A stretch of DNA of 64,000 nucleotides from Carnobacterium sp. CP1 (GCF_001483965.1 NZ_CP010796.1:372001-436000), one strand, 5' to 3'; shown: positions 31,147 to 39,017, counted from the stretch's first letter. Notes: generated by a model not told the origin, from the letters alone. Program-made: numbers and translations.

Positions 31147-31773
31147 ATGATTCTAGGTAATTTAGTATATATGGTAGTTCGTGAAACATCAGGAACTGAT
31201 TTTTGGTTAAATCTATTATCAACTATAAGTACATTTTCGGCAGTAATTATTTCTTTATTCTTTGCATGGGGGGAACGGAGATTAAGGAAACAACAAGAAA
31301 GAGACCACGATAACAAGATAAAAGAAATAATAAGTACTATGCTATCCAACGCAAATTCGAATTTTACGTTATATCAAGAAGAAATAAAAAAACAAATAAA
31401 ACTATTTCCGTTATTGCCGCCTAAAGTTACAGCTTCTTTTTTTATTGAGAATGGAAAAAAACAATCAATATCACAATCTGCATTTGATAAAATAGAAGAG
31501 TATATTGATAAAAATATTGCTACTGATGCTTTAGCTGCTACTCATCAAATTAGTATATTAACAAGATTAGATATTAAGGATATTCCAATCGATATAATTA
31601 ATGACTATAGTGAAGCTATTTCAAAATTAAATTTGCTAATAAAGTGGATAGAGGATATAAGAGATGGTCCTAAGTCATTGAGAGCTGAAGAATTTTTAAA
31701 AGACTTTGATCACTATTATACACCTACAGAAGAAGCAATAGGGAAAATAACTGCTACTTGTATCAAAACATAA
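31147..31773 (+). CDS. Membrane-anchored cargo protein, unknown function
   Basis: ATG 31147 has GGAGG 12 bases upstream; ATG 31111 would add 12 residues. The 208-residue product has one N-terminal membrane helix (about 18-40, then Trp-Gly-Glu-Arg-Arg) and a long soluble helical domain with an Arg-Lys-Gln-Gln-Glu-Arg coiled-coil start. It lies beyond the late terminator at the phage end, the usual place for lysogen-expressed cargo. It is very AT-rich. Family not recognised; a surface-exclusion or defence effector is possible. Confidence 0.65.
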   Translation: MILGNLVYMVVRETSGTDFWLNLLSTISTFSAVIISLFFAWGERRLRKQQERDHDNKIKEIISTMLSNANSNFTLYQEEIKKQIKLFPLLPPKVTASFFIENGKKQSISQSAFDKIEEYIDKNIATDALAATHQISILTRLDIKDIPIDIINDYSEAISKLNLLIKWIEDIRDGPKSLRAEEFLKDFDHYYTPTEEAIGKITATCIKT

Positions 31774-31889
31774 ACTTATTATGCGACATCTTTCATCCTT
31801 ATATAATAACCAAAATTTATAATTCGACTTATGCATATTTTGTTTTAAAAATGTATATAATTGAAATGAAAGGAGCATCAGTATAAATA

Positions 31890-32651
31890 ATGAATAATCA
31901 AGTGTTTTTAATAAAATTTATAGATAAAGAGTATCTTAAATCATTTCTTGATGGCGAAATTTATTTTCCGCTCTTAAAGACATTTTGGGATATAGAAATA
32001 AAAGAAGAAGATAAAATACGTGGAGATATCTATGAAGGGTACTTTTCAAAATTACTTCCAAAGGGGACTAAGGTAAGTATAAAGCAAGAAGAGAATGATG
32101 AATGGTTTGATTTTCCGATTACGGACATAGTACAGACTAAATTAAAAGGAGAATATGGTTATTTACCAATAGCTTGTTTTTCTTTAATAAAAGTAGAAGA
32201 ATTATTTTTGCCTATAAAAAATAATAAAGTAATTATCAATCCTAATATAATTGAAGAATTGAAAAAGATAAAAGGAAAAAGAGAAATGGTAATTATTTCT
32301 AAAGAAGCATTTCTAAAAAAAATAAAAAATCAGTCGGAAATTGATGGATTAAAAAACGTTTCTAAAAGAGTTGACTACTATAATCATTTAAAAGATTCTA
32401 ATATAAAGGAAGAAGAATTTGAAAAAGGATCATTAGAAGTAGTTTTTTCTAAACGTTTAGAATACGAATACCAAAGAGAGTTTAGGTTGCTCTATGATAA
32501 TAAAATTTACACAGAAAACCAAGTACTTAAAATTGGTGACATTAGAGATATAACGATTAGTTTGGAAAACATTCCTTTAAATAAAATGAAATTAGAGTAT
32601 ATAACGGAAGACAAAATAGGAAATCCGAAAATCTTTCACCTAAAAAGATAG
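31890..32651 (+). CDS. Cargo protein at prophage right end, unknown function
   Basis: The 253-residue soluble protein is rich in Lys, Glu and Ile. The N-terminus reads Phe-Ile-Asp-Lys-Glu-Tyr-Leu-Lys-Ser-Phe-Leu-Asp-Gly with Tyr-Phe-Pro-Leu-Leu-Lys-Thr-Phe-Trp and Arg-Gly-Asp-Ile-Tyr-Glu-Gly. The C-terminal half has Tyr-Gln-Arg-Glu-Phe-Arg-Leu-Leu, the kind of layout seen in uncharacterised proteins near DUF2971, but I cannot assign the family. AAGGAG is 15 bases from the ATG, unusually far. A strong terminator follows. Confidence 0.65.
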   Translation: MNNQVFLIKFIDKEYLKSFLDGEIYFPLLKTFWDIEIKEEDKIRGDIYEGYFSKLLPKGTKVSIKQEENDEWFDFPITDIVQTKLKGEYGYLPIACFSLIKVEELFLPIKNNKVIINPNIIEELKKIKGKREMVIISKEAFLKKIKNQSEIDGLKNVSKRVDYYNHLKDSNIKEEEFEKGSLEVVFSKRLEYEYQREFRLLYDNKIYTENQVLKIGDIRDITISLENIPLNKMKLEYITEDKIGNPKIFHLKR

Positions 32652-32658
32652 CCACATA

Positions 32659-32692
32659 AAAACAGAACTCCATTAAATGAAGTTCTGTTTTT
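32659..32692. terminator. Bidirectional terminator at prophage right end
   Basis: AAAACAGAACT pairs perfectly with AGTTCTGTTTT over an 11-base loop, with A-run before and T-run after. Confidence 0.85.
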
Positions 32693-32722
32693 GCCCTATT
32701 ATGCTAAAAAGTATTAAGAAAA

Positions 32723-32866
32723 ATTCTGCTCATATTCTGCTCACCTTGTAATTAAAAAGTAGCGAGAAACCTATATGGGATAAGGATTGTAGAGGTAGGT
32801 TTCAACCCCTTATCTTCCGTAACAAGCATTATTCTGCATTTTAATAACTCTGCTCCCATCCTGCTT
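32723..32866. other. Candidate right attachment region with TCTGCTC repeats
   Basis: ATTCTGCTCA occurs twice in a row (32723, 32734), with ATTCTGCA at 32831 and TCTGCTCCC plus a TCCTGCT echo at 32849-32865. Between them lies an inverted pair GATAAGG/CCTTATC. Short direct repeats around an inverted core at the phage/host border are what a tyrosine integrase attachment site looks like. The core cannot be fixed without the left end. The stretch 32693-33225 holds no convincing gene. Confidence 0.4.
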
Positions 32867-32942
32867 ATCTTTTTAGAGCTCTGATTCAGGGGGAGATGTA
32901 TGTAAATTGTTCGTTGTGAGTTTTATTGTAAATAACGCTTAG

Positions 32943-32985
32943 TACTCATGAAATTCTAGTCTATAGAATTTTATGAGTATTTTTT
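32943..32985 (+). terminator. Terminator hairpin in phage/host border region
   Basis: TACTCAT...TAGAATTTTATGAGTA, with AAATTCTA pairing inside, is followed by TTTTTTAG. It may belong to a host transcript interrupted by the prophage. Confidence 0.75.
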
Positions 32986-33168
32986 AGATAAAAAAGTTAG
33001 CGCAATGAAAGTGATAATAAAATGAGAAAAGTGGGACAGATAGATAAAATAAAAAAAATCAAGTAGAAACTGGGAGATTCAACAATTTTTCAAAGAAATC
33101 GAATGAGCTTAAAAAAGATTTATTTGTTTAAAAGATATCATCTAAGCTTATTTTTCAGGGGATAACAT

Positions 33169-33197
33169 TTGGTATAAAAATTAAAATACGGTACAAT
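33169..33197 (+). promoter_or_regulatory. Sigma-A-type promoter
   Basis: TTGGTA, 17 bases, TACAAT lies 29 bases before the small ORF at 33226 and may also serve the lipoprotein genes. Confidence 0.55.
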
Positions 33198-33225
33198 TAA
33201 ATCAAATTTAATAGGTGAACAAAAT

Positions 33226-33357
33226 GTGAATAATGAGAAAATGATTAAATGGTTGCAGAAGTTAAACTATATTTGTTGGGTTCATTGGACACAAAAAGGC
33301 AGGTGTGTGAAACCACAAGAGGGCTTAACAAACCAAGAAAATATTTTTTACACCTAA
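33226..33357 (+). CDS. Possible 43-residue peptide
   Basis: GTG 33226 has AGGTGA eight bases upstream and a good promoter before it. The product (Lys-Trp-Leu-Gln-Lys-Leu-Asn-Tyr-Ile-Cys-Trp-Val-His-Trp) is Trp-rich and of no known family. Codon statistics are not informative at this length, so it could be chance. Confidence 0.3.
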   Translation: MNNEKMIKWLQKLNYICWVHWTQKGRCVKPQEGLTNQENIFYT

Positions 33358-33443
33358 ACAGCTAGTTAGAGAACAAATTATTATAAATCCTACCGGAAAT
33401 AAAACACAACTGGAGAATGTGTGAATAAGGAGGTAGAGAGAAA

Positions 33444-34544
33444 ATGAATAAAATGTTGGTGTTCATTGGTATTGCAGCTTTATTAGCAGGATGTGATTTA
33501 ATAGGAAATACAAAAGATGAATCTTCTAGTCAAGAATCAAGTTCAATAATCAAAGCTAGTGATGATTCAGTTTCACAAACAGCTGCTGCATCTACTAGCG
33601 AAATGAATAGTGATGAAGAGAAGTCAGCGAAAGAAGTACTTTCGTTTGTGCCTCAAACAGATGAAATCAATAAAGGCCTAACCATTGAAAATGATGAAGT
33701 GTTGTCCACTTTACAGCAAATGGTGGAAGAAGACCAAGATATGGGATTTGATGATGATGTGACCATTATTTATTCTGGACAAACTTTTGGTAAAACTCCT
33801 AATTTGTCTGGTGTGTTTTTAATAGTTAACCGAACAGACATACCAATGAAAAACATGGAGTTTACTTATACATTTGGCGGTATTGATAGGAAACTCATCT
33901 TTGATAAGAAAGCCTTTAGATTAACGGAAGAAAATTTTGGAGTATTGGAGCCAAATACTGTAATGCCGATGTACTTATCTATTCCATCAGAAAGCGAAGC
34001 AGCTTTTGCAGCATTAGATGCGAAACAAGTCATTGAAGAAATAAATGCATTTAATTATGATATAGCTGATTCAAGCAGCGACTCTTCAGAGACTATAGAT
34101 CAAGATCAGCTGTTTTTAAAACTGCCAAAACAAAATAGCGATAAAGGACAGACCATTGACAATAATCCATTAATGGCTGAGTTCAATCAATTAGTGATCG
34201 AACATCCTGAAATGGGTTTTGAAAATGATGTAACTGTTCTATATTCTCAACTGTATGATAAAACCGATAACGGAGTGCTAGCTTATTTCCTAGTTATCAA
34301 TAAAACAATGGTGACAATGGAAGATATCAGTTTTAATTTCAGTTATGGAACCGAAAACAACGAAATGGTTTGGGATCAAGAGCCATATACAATGACTAAA
34401 GAAATATTTGGCGTACTGGAACCTAATGCAGTTATACCTATGACTTTAAGTGTTCCAGCTGATAAAGAAACCTTGTTTTTCTCCATCACCGAAGAAAACG
34501 TTCAGACAAGTGTAGATAAATTTAATTACCAAATCGTTAAATAA
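33444..34544 (+). CDS. Lipoprotein with two copies of an unknown domain
   Basis: The 366-residue protein has a lipoprotein signal (residues 1-16) and lipobox Leu-Leu-Ala-Gly-Cys17, then a Ser/Glu-rich linker. Two homologous domains follow (about 70-205 and 230-366). Each starts with Lys-Gly/Gly-Gln-Thr-Ile-x-x-Asn/Asp and Met-Gly-Phe-x-x-Asp-Val-Thr, has a Phe-Leu-Val-Ile-Asn-Lys/Arg-Thr strand and ends Phe-Gly-Val-Leu-Glu-Pro-Asn-x-Val-x-Pro-Met. This predicts a beta-sandwich anchored outside the membrane. Function unknown; the next gene encodes a one-domain relative. Confidence 0.8.
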   Translation: MNKMLVFIGIAALLAGCDLIGNTKDESSSQESSSIIKASDDSVSQTAAASTSEMNSDEEKSAKEVLSFVPQTDEINKGLTIENDEVLSTLQQMVEEDQDMGFDDDVTIIYSGQTFGKTPNLSGVFLIVNRTDIPMKNMEFTYTFGGIDRKLIFDKKAFRLTEENFGVLEPNTVMPMYLSIPSESEAAFAALDAKQVIEEINAFNYDIADSSSDSSETIDQDQLFLKLPKQNSDKGQTIDNNPLMAEFNQLVIEHPEMGFENDVTVLYSQLYDKTDNGVLAYFLVINKTMVTMEDISFNFSYGTENNEMVWDQEPYTMTKEIFGVLEPNAVIPMTLSVPADKETLFFSITEENVQTSVDKFNYQIVK

Positions 34545-34599
34545 GAAAACAAAAAAGGATAGTGATTTTTAGATTTAATTGAATGGAGGAGAAAGAAAA

Positions 34600-35334
34600 A
34601 TGAAAAAACTAATGGTGGTATTAGGGATAGCTTTTCTTATGGCAGGATGCGATTTAATGGGTGGTGGAAGCGATTCAACAGAATCGTCCTCTGCTGTTAC
34701 GAGCGAATCAACAATTGAGAGCCAATCTTCTTCAGAAGTCAGTCAATCCTCAGTCAGTTCAGACTCTTCAATTAATGAATCTATGACCAGTTCGGATTCA
34801 TCTACTACAGATACAACGAAAGGTGAAGGCGCAGGGGCAGGCGGAAATATTCAAAATCCAAAAAATGATTCTAGTGAAACTGCACCAATAGAAAACGATA
34901 TTACCTTAGTTCCTCAAAAATCAGATATTGAAAATGGCTTTACTCTTGAAAGCGATCCAGTTCTACAAGAAATCGAAGCGAGAATACAAGGAGCCGATTC
35001 AGTTGGCATTCCCAATGATGTAGCTATTCATTTTACAGGTATGTATCTAGGTGAAGCAGGAAAAACACAAGCTATTTTTATACTTGTTAACCTGACTAAA
35101 ATAGCTATGACTAATATTGAGTTGACAGTCAGTTTCAGCAATACATCAGGAGATGTCATCTTAGATAAAGCACCTTTTTCTCTTTCAGAAGATAAATTTG
35201 GAATTTTAGAGCCAAATACCGCTATGCCTATTTATCTAGATATCCCGGTAGAAGCCGAAGATACGTTCTACAATCTTCAAGATTTTAATGAAATGGTCTA
35301 CTCCATTGACTCATTCGATTATGAAGAACGTTAA
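34600..35334 (+). CDS. Lipoprotein with one copy of the same domain
   Basis: ATG 34600 follows GGAGGAG. The 244-residue protein has lipobox Leu-Met-Ala-Gly-Cys17, a Ser/Thr-rich linker to about residue 95, and one domain matching those of the upstream gene: Gly-Phe-Thr-Leu-Glu-Ser-Asp-Pro-Val-Leu, Ile-Leu-Val-Asn-Leu-Thr, Phe-Gly-Ile-Leu-Glu-Pro-Asn-Thr-Ala-Met-Pro-Ile. The pair arose by tandem duplication. It is probably an operon ended by the terminator at 35375. Confidence 0.8.
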   Translation: MKKLMVVLGIAFLMAGCDLMGGGSDSTESSSAVTSESTIESQSSSEVSQSSVSSDSSINESMTSSDSSTTDTTKGEGAGAGGNIQNPKNDSSETAPIENDITLVPQKSDIENGFTLESDPVLQEIEARIQGADSVGIPNDVAIHFTGMYLGEAGKTQAIFILVNLTKIAMTNIELTVSFSNTSGDVILDKAPFSLSEDKFGILEPNTAMPIYLDIPVEAEDTFYNLQDFNEMVYSIDSFDYEER

Positions 35335-35374
35335 AAAACTATTCTTAAAATCTAGGCAAAAAGTGTACGCCAAG

Positions 35375-35411
35375 TGAATCACTCTTAAGAAAGGGAGTGA
35401 TTCATTTTTTA
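35375..35411 (+). terminator. Terminator after lipoprotein pair
   Basis: TGAATCACTC pairs with GAGTGATTCA and is followed by TTTTTT. Confidence 0.85.
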
Positions 35412-35515
35412 TGGGTTCTACACAATTTTATCCGAAAGCATATTAGGAGGATTAATAGGCTATTACGAATATATTAAATAAAGACTACTATTATTTACTA
35501 GGAGGTCGTTTTGAT

Positions 35516-36081
35516 TTGTCATCATATAATAGAAGAGATTGGTTTACGATACCCAACATATTATCGTATATTCGTATATTATTGGTTCCGGTATTTATTT
35601 TTATTTACTTGAATGCAACTGAAACAAAGCATTTTCAATATGCTGCTTTAATTGTTGTTTTTTCTGGTTTGACTGATTTATTAGATGGATGGATCGCTCG
35701 AAAATACAACCAAATTACGGAGATTGGAAAGTTGTTAGATCCAATAGCTGATAAAATTACACAAGCAGCGATTATATTTTGTCTGATATTTCGTTATGAT
35801 TACATGTGGTTGCTTGTTTTATTGTTTGTAGTGAAAGAATTAACCATGGGGATATGCAATGTAGTCCTTTTCAAAAAGGAAAGAAACTAGATGGAGCAAA
35901 GTGGTTTGGAAAAATTTCTACTGCTGTTTTTTATGGGTGTATGACCGGTTTAGTCGCATTTCCGATGATCTCTGATGGGACAGCAACACTTTTAATGAGT
36001 GTAACAGGATTTTTTTTATTTTTATCTTTTATTCTGTACGCAAAAGTTTTTACAGAAATGCTTCGATCGGTAAAAAAGTAA
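35516..36081 (+). pseudogene. CDP-alcohol phosphatidyltransferase (PgsA-like), frameshifted
   Basis: The first frame (TTG 35516, AGGAGG upstream) encodes the whole catalytic motif Asp-x2-Asp-Gly-x2-Ala-Arg-x8-Gly-x3-Asp-x3-Asp plus membrane helices, then stops at 35890. The other frame continues as Lys-Lys-Leu-Asp-Gly-Ala-Lys-Trp-Phe-Gly-Lys-Ile-Ser-Thr-Ala and further helices to 36081, exactly the expected C-terminus. The frames join near AAAAAGGAAAG (35872-35882), so one base appears missing in an A/G run. The intact enzyme (about 188 residues) would make phosphatidylglycerol phosphate or a related lipid. It could be a real null, a sequencing error or a recoding site. Confidence 0.8.
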
Positions 36082-36128
36082 ATCCGTTGTTCTACAAGGA
36101 ACAGTCTATCAGACTGTATTCGCTGCTT

Positions 36129-36170
36129 ATTACTTAAAGTACTGTTAAGTAATAATAACAATTTTTGTTT
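36129..36170 (+). terminator. Terminator after phosphatidyltransferase remnant
   Basis: ATTACTTAA and TTAAGTAAT form a nine-pair stem followed by AATAACAATTTTTG. A second small hairpin ACAGTCT/AGACTGT lies just before. Confidence 0.65.
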
Positions 36171-36195
36171 TTACTCTGTTAACCAATCAATTTAG

Positions 36196-36224
36196 TTGAT
36201 TAGTGTAAGGATTTACGATACACT
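36196..36224 (+). promoter_or_regulatory. Promoter of the FMN reductase gene
   Basis: TTGATT, 17 bases, TACACT. An inverted repeat AATCAA/TTGATT (36185-36201) overlaps the -35 and could be an operator. Confidence 0.65.
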
Positions 36225-36305
36225 TACTTTATGTTAGCGATAAGATTTTGAAAAAGTTAACAGAATGCTGATTAAAATCAGAAAAAACCAAGGAGGAATA
36301 ATGAT

Positions 36306-36869
36306 ATGACAAAAATTGGTATTATCACCGGAAGCACACGTCCAGGGCGCAATAGTTTACAAGTGGCTCAATGGGTAAAAGAGCTTGCTGACAAACGCGG
36401 GGATGCGGCATATGAAGTAATTGATATTGCAGATTATCATTTGCCAATGTATGCAGAACCTATTTCTGCGGCTTATAGCCAAGACTATCAAACGCCTGAA
36501 GCTAAACCATGGTCAGCAAAAATCGCTGAAATGGATGGTTATGTATTTATTACACCTGAGTATAATCACGGAATGACTTCTGCCTTAAAAAACGCCATTG
36601 ACTATCTTTACCCAGAATGGAATAACAAAGCAGCTGGGATCGTCAGCTATGGTTCATCAGGCGGGGTTCGTGCTGCTGAGACATTACGTATTGTTCTTGC
36701 TGAATTGCAAGTAGCAGATGTACGTACGCATCCAGCAATGTCATTGTTTACTGATTTTGAAAATATGTCTGTTTTCAAACCAGCTGATTTGCATGCAGAA
36801 ACAGTTGGAGTTATGTTAGATCAAGTAATAGCTTGGTCCAACGCATTAAAAACAGTTCGAGAAAAATAA
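36306..36869 (+). CDS. NADPH-dependent FMN reductase family protein
   Basis: The 187-residue flavodoxin-fold enzyme has Gly-Ser-Thr-Arg-Pro-Gly-Arg-Asn-Ser at residues 9-17 (FMN phosphate loop), Thr-Pro-Glu-Tyr-Asn-His-Gly near 80, and Ser-Tyr-Gly-Ser-Ser-Gly-Gly near 118, typical of NADPH:FMN or azo/quinone reductases. It would reduce quinones, azo dyes or flavin in the cytosol. A MarR/esterase pair that resembles the quinone-stress genes of Bacillus lies downstream, beyond two RNAs. AGGAGG precedes ATG 36306. Confidence 0.88.
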   Translation: MTKIGIITGSTRPGRNSLQVAQWVKELADKRGDAAYEVIDIADYHLPMYAEPISAAYSQDYQTPEAKPWSAKIAEMDGYVFITPEYNHGMTSALKNAIDYLYPEWNNKAAGIVSYGSSGGVRAAETLRIVLAELQVADVRTHPAMSLFTDFENMSVFKPADLHAETVGVMLDQVIAWSNALKTVREK

Positions 36870-36896
36870 TTTTTTCATAACAAAGAAGCAAAAAAA

Positions 36897-36925
36897 TTGT
36901 ACTATAAAGAATTACTTGGTATTAT
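36897..36925 (+). promoter_or_regulatory. Promoter of structured RNA 1
   Basis: TTGTAC, 17 bases, TATTAT (with TATAAT overlapping three bases on). Confidence 0.6.
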
Positions 36926-36931
36926 AATAGT

Positions 36932-37289
36932 GAAGAGAAGGACAAGGTACAATGTCTTCTTTTCTAGAGTTGATTAAACTGACTCTAAGGTCAACAATGA
37001 AAATTGTTGTTGACTGAACCTTTGAGAATTCTATTTTAAGAAAAAAGTAAGCTTAAAGAGTAATAAAATAGAGTGATCGAAGGAAAACTTCATAGCGTGG
37101 CTAAGTTCCTGAAAAATGAACAAGTCAAGAAGAAGTAACTAAAACCCACATGAAAGAAACTAAAGTTCATGTGCCGAAAAGAACCAAGTTTTATTCTAGT
37201 GGGACTACTGCTAGAAACCAAGTAAAAAAATAGGAACTGGCTACAAAATGAAAGAAAGAGGGCTCAGCATTGATGAGCTCTCTTTTTTT
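36932..37289 (+). ncRNA. Large structured RNA 1, unknown class
   Basis: No ORF of note is present. Successive hairpins can be drawn: GAGAAGGACA/TGTCTTCTTTTC, AGAGT/ACTCT, GTCAACAA/TTGTTGAC, CACATGAA/TTCATGTG, and TTCTAG/CTAGAA. AACTTCATAGCGTGGC (37086) is followed by AAGTTCCT, which can pair with AGGAACT at 37232, closing a large domain. A nine-pair terminator stem GAGGGCTCA/TGAGCTCTC with seven T ends it. The second RNA shares the conserved strands in the same order. It is not RNase P, tmRNA, 6S or a T-box as far as I can see. Confidence 0.65.
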
Positions 37290-37320
37290 ACATAAAATCA
37301 TACCATTTAAGTCTCTTTTC

Positions 37321-37349
37321 TTGCGGTTAAAGCGGATACATACTATACT
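37321..37349 (+). promoter_or_regulatory. Promoter of structured RNA 2
   Basis: TTGCGG, 17 bases, TATACT; predicted start near 37356. Confidence 0.7.
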
Positions 37350-37355
37350 TACAGT

Positions 37356-37718
37356 GTAGAGATAGAGGAGAAATAAACCTCATCTTTACGTCAGAGAACG
37401 AGCGTCAGTTGTTCTCAGGTTAATAGTTTTTCACTATTAACCAGCAGATGATTCTAAAGGAGTAGCACTAAGTTTTTACATTAAGCTATTCATCTAGAAA
37501 GAATCATCGACCGATACAACTTCATAATGTGGCGCGGTTCCTTTCTAGGACAAAGTCAATAAAAGAAGTTTAAACACGCAGCATCTAAAGCAGAAAAGCG
37601 ATAGATAGCTTACTAGAATGGAATGAACCAACTGAAAAAGAGTTGGAGATAAACGACTAAGGAACTACGTTACAAAATGAAGCAGGGAGAGCCTAAAAAT
37701 TTGGGCTCTTCTTTTTTT
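37356..37718 (+). ncRNA. Large structured RNA 2, related to RNA 1
   Basis: The 5' half has hairpins GAGATAGAGG/CCTCATCTT, CAGAGAAC/GTTCTCAG, GGTTAATAGT/ACTATTAACC and GATGATTCT/AGAATCATC. AACTTCATAATGTGGC (37518) with GGTTCCT pairs with AAGGAACT (37659), as in RNA 1, followed by the shared TACAAAATGAA. A CCAACT/AGTTGG hairpin lies inside. It ends at AGAGCC/GGCTCT and seven T. Length matches RNA 1 within a few bases while hairpin sequences differ but pair, which argues for conserved structure. Confidence 0.65.
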
Positions 37719-37769
37719 GGATTTATAGCTCTTTTTAATAAGCAGACATACATAAAGTAAGCGAATGGA

Positions 37770-37818
37770 TTGACATGAAATAAGTTAAATGGTATATTTA
37801 TCTCGATAAAGAGATAAA
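37770..37818 (+). promoter_or_regulatory. Promoter and MarR-type operator
   Basis: TTGACA, 17 bases, TATATT (37793). An 8-bp inverted repeat TTTATCTC/GAGATAAA (37797-37818) overlaps the -10 end, and a further half-site TTCGAGATAAA lies at 37823. It fits autorepression by the following MarR gene. Confidence 0.75.
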
Positions 37819-37859
37819 CACGTTCGAGATAAAATGCATTTGTGAAAGGAAGTTCTTTA

Positions 37860-38297
37860 ATGGATAGACAAGATAGATCTTTAAAAGCATTGACGGTCTT
37901 ACTGCGCTCTTCTCAAAGTGTACAAGAAGTGATCAAAAAAGATATGATAAAGTATGGGGTAAATCCAACTGAATTTGCTGTACTTGAGCTCTTGTATCAT
38001 AAAGGGGAGCAACAAATTCAACACCTGGGTAAAAAGATATTATTAGCTAGCAGCAGCATCACATATGTTGTAGACAAATTAGAAAAGAAAGGGTATGTAG
38101 AAAGAAAACCGTCCCCAACGGATCGAAGAGTCATTCACGCTAATATCACAGAAAGCGGCAAAGCATTCATGGATAACGCTTTTCCAAAACATAAAGAATT
38201 GATTGGACAGGTTTTTGAAGAGTTATCAGAAGAAGAAATTGAAACAGCTATCGTTATCTTGAAAAAATTAGGGTTACATGCGGTGGAAATAAAGTAA
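37860..38297 (+). CDS. MarR family regulator (MhqR-like)
   Basis: ATG 37860 has AAAGGAAG seven bases upstream; GTG 37842 is in frame but unlikely. The 145-residue protein has a MarR winged helix (about 30-100): Phe-Ala-Val-Leu-Glu-Leu-Leu-Tyr, Ser-Ser-Ser-Ile-Thr-Tyr-Val-Val-Asp-Lys-Leu-Glu recognition helix, Asp-Arg-Arg-Val wing. Overall it resembles Bacillus MhqR, a repressor released by quinone stress, and the next gene is MhqD-like. No Cys is obvious, so sensing by oxidation is not supported here. Confidence 0.82.
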   Translation: MDRQDRSLKALTVLLRSSQSVQEVIKKDMIKYGVNPTEFAVLELLYHKGEQQIQHLGKKILLASSSITYVVDKLEKKGYVERKPSPTDRRVIHANITESGKAFMDNAFPKHKELIGQVFEELSEEEIETAIVILKKLGLHAVEIK

Positions 38298-38356
38298 ACG
38301 TTCTAACCAGGATGGTATTAATTTCATCTTGATATGCAGAAGCGAGGAGGAAAAAA

Positions 38357-38965
38357 ATGATTCATTTATTTAAAAAAGGAATAAATCCTTCAAGCTCCAC
38401 ATTACTTTTATTGCACGGCACAGGTGGAGATGAAAAAGATTTATTGCCATTAGCACATGTGATCGATAAAGATGCTGCTATTTTAAGTGTACGAGGCAAT
38501 ATTTTGGAAAATGGTATGCCTCGGTTTTTTAAGCGATTAGCCGAAGGCGTCTTTGATGAAGAAAGTTTGAAAACAGAAACAGAAAACTTGTATCATTTTA
38601 TCAAAAAATCAGCTGAACAATATGGTTTTGATTCTACTAATGTAATTGCTTTAGGTTACTCAAATGGTGCAAATATTGCTGCTAGTTTATTGTACCATTA
38701 CCCAAATGTATTAAATGGAGCAATCTTGCATCATCCAATGGTTCCATTAAGGAATATTGAATTACCTGATTTAACGAACACGCCTATTTTTATTGGGGCT
38801 GGCATCAACGACCCTATATGTCCGGCTGAGGAAAGCAAAGAATTAAAAAATACGCTCGAAGCAGCAGGAGCTGAAGTGACTATTGAATGGGGCAATCAAG
38901 GCCATTCTCTAACTCAACTTGAAGTAACCGCAGCTGCTAATTGGTATCGTCGACAATTTTATTAA
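38357..38965 (+). CDS. Phospholipase/carboxylesterase family hydrolase (MhqD-like)
   Basis: The 202-residue alpha/beta hydrolase has Leu-Leu-His-Gly-Thr-Gly-Gly-Asp-Glu (about 19-27), nucleophile Ser in Gly-Tyr-Ser-Asn-Gly-Ala-Asn (about 98), Asp in Gly-Ile-Asn-Asp-Pro-Ile-Cys (about 153) and catalytic His in Gln-Gly-His-Ser-Leu (about 181). Homologues of MhqD take part in hydroquinone tolerance. It follows the MarR gene by 59 bases and has GCGAGGAGG, so it is probably in the same operon. Confidence 0.85.
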   Translation: MIHLFKKGINPSSSTLLLLHGTGGDEKDLLPLAHVIDKDAAILSVRGNILENGMPRFFKRLAEGVFDEESLKTETENLYHFIKKSAEQYGFDSTNVIALGYSNGANIAASLLYHYPNVLNGAILHHPMVPLRNIELPDLTNTPIFIGAGINDPICPAEESKELKNTLEAAGAEVTIEWGNQGHSLTQLEVTAAANWYRRQFY

Positions 38966-38985
38966 TAATAGCATTTGAAAGTAAG

Positions 38986-39017
38986 AGCTGAGGTTTATAT
39001 CTCGGCTTTATTTTTTT
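38986..39017 (+). terminator. Terminator after esterase
   Basis: AGCTGAG/CTCGGCT stem (one G-T pair) followed by TTATTTTTTT. Confidence 0.8.

Noticed and set aside
36932-37718. tmRNA, RNase P RNA, 6S RNA or T-box for the two structured RNAs
   Set aside because: No CCA-ending acceptor or tag reading frame, no RNase P core motifs, wrong size for 6S, no T-box sequence or regulated downstream gene.
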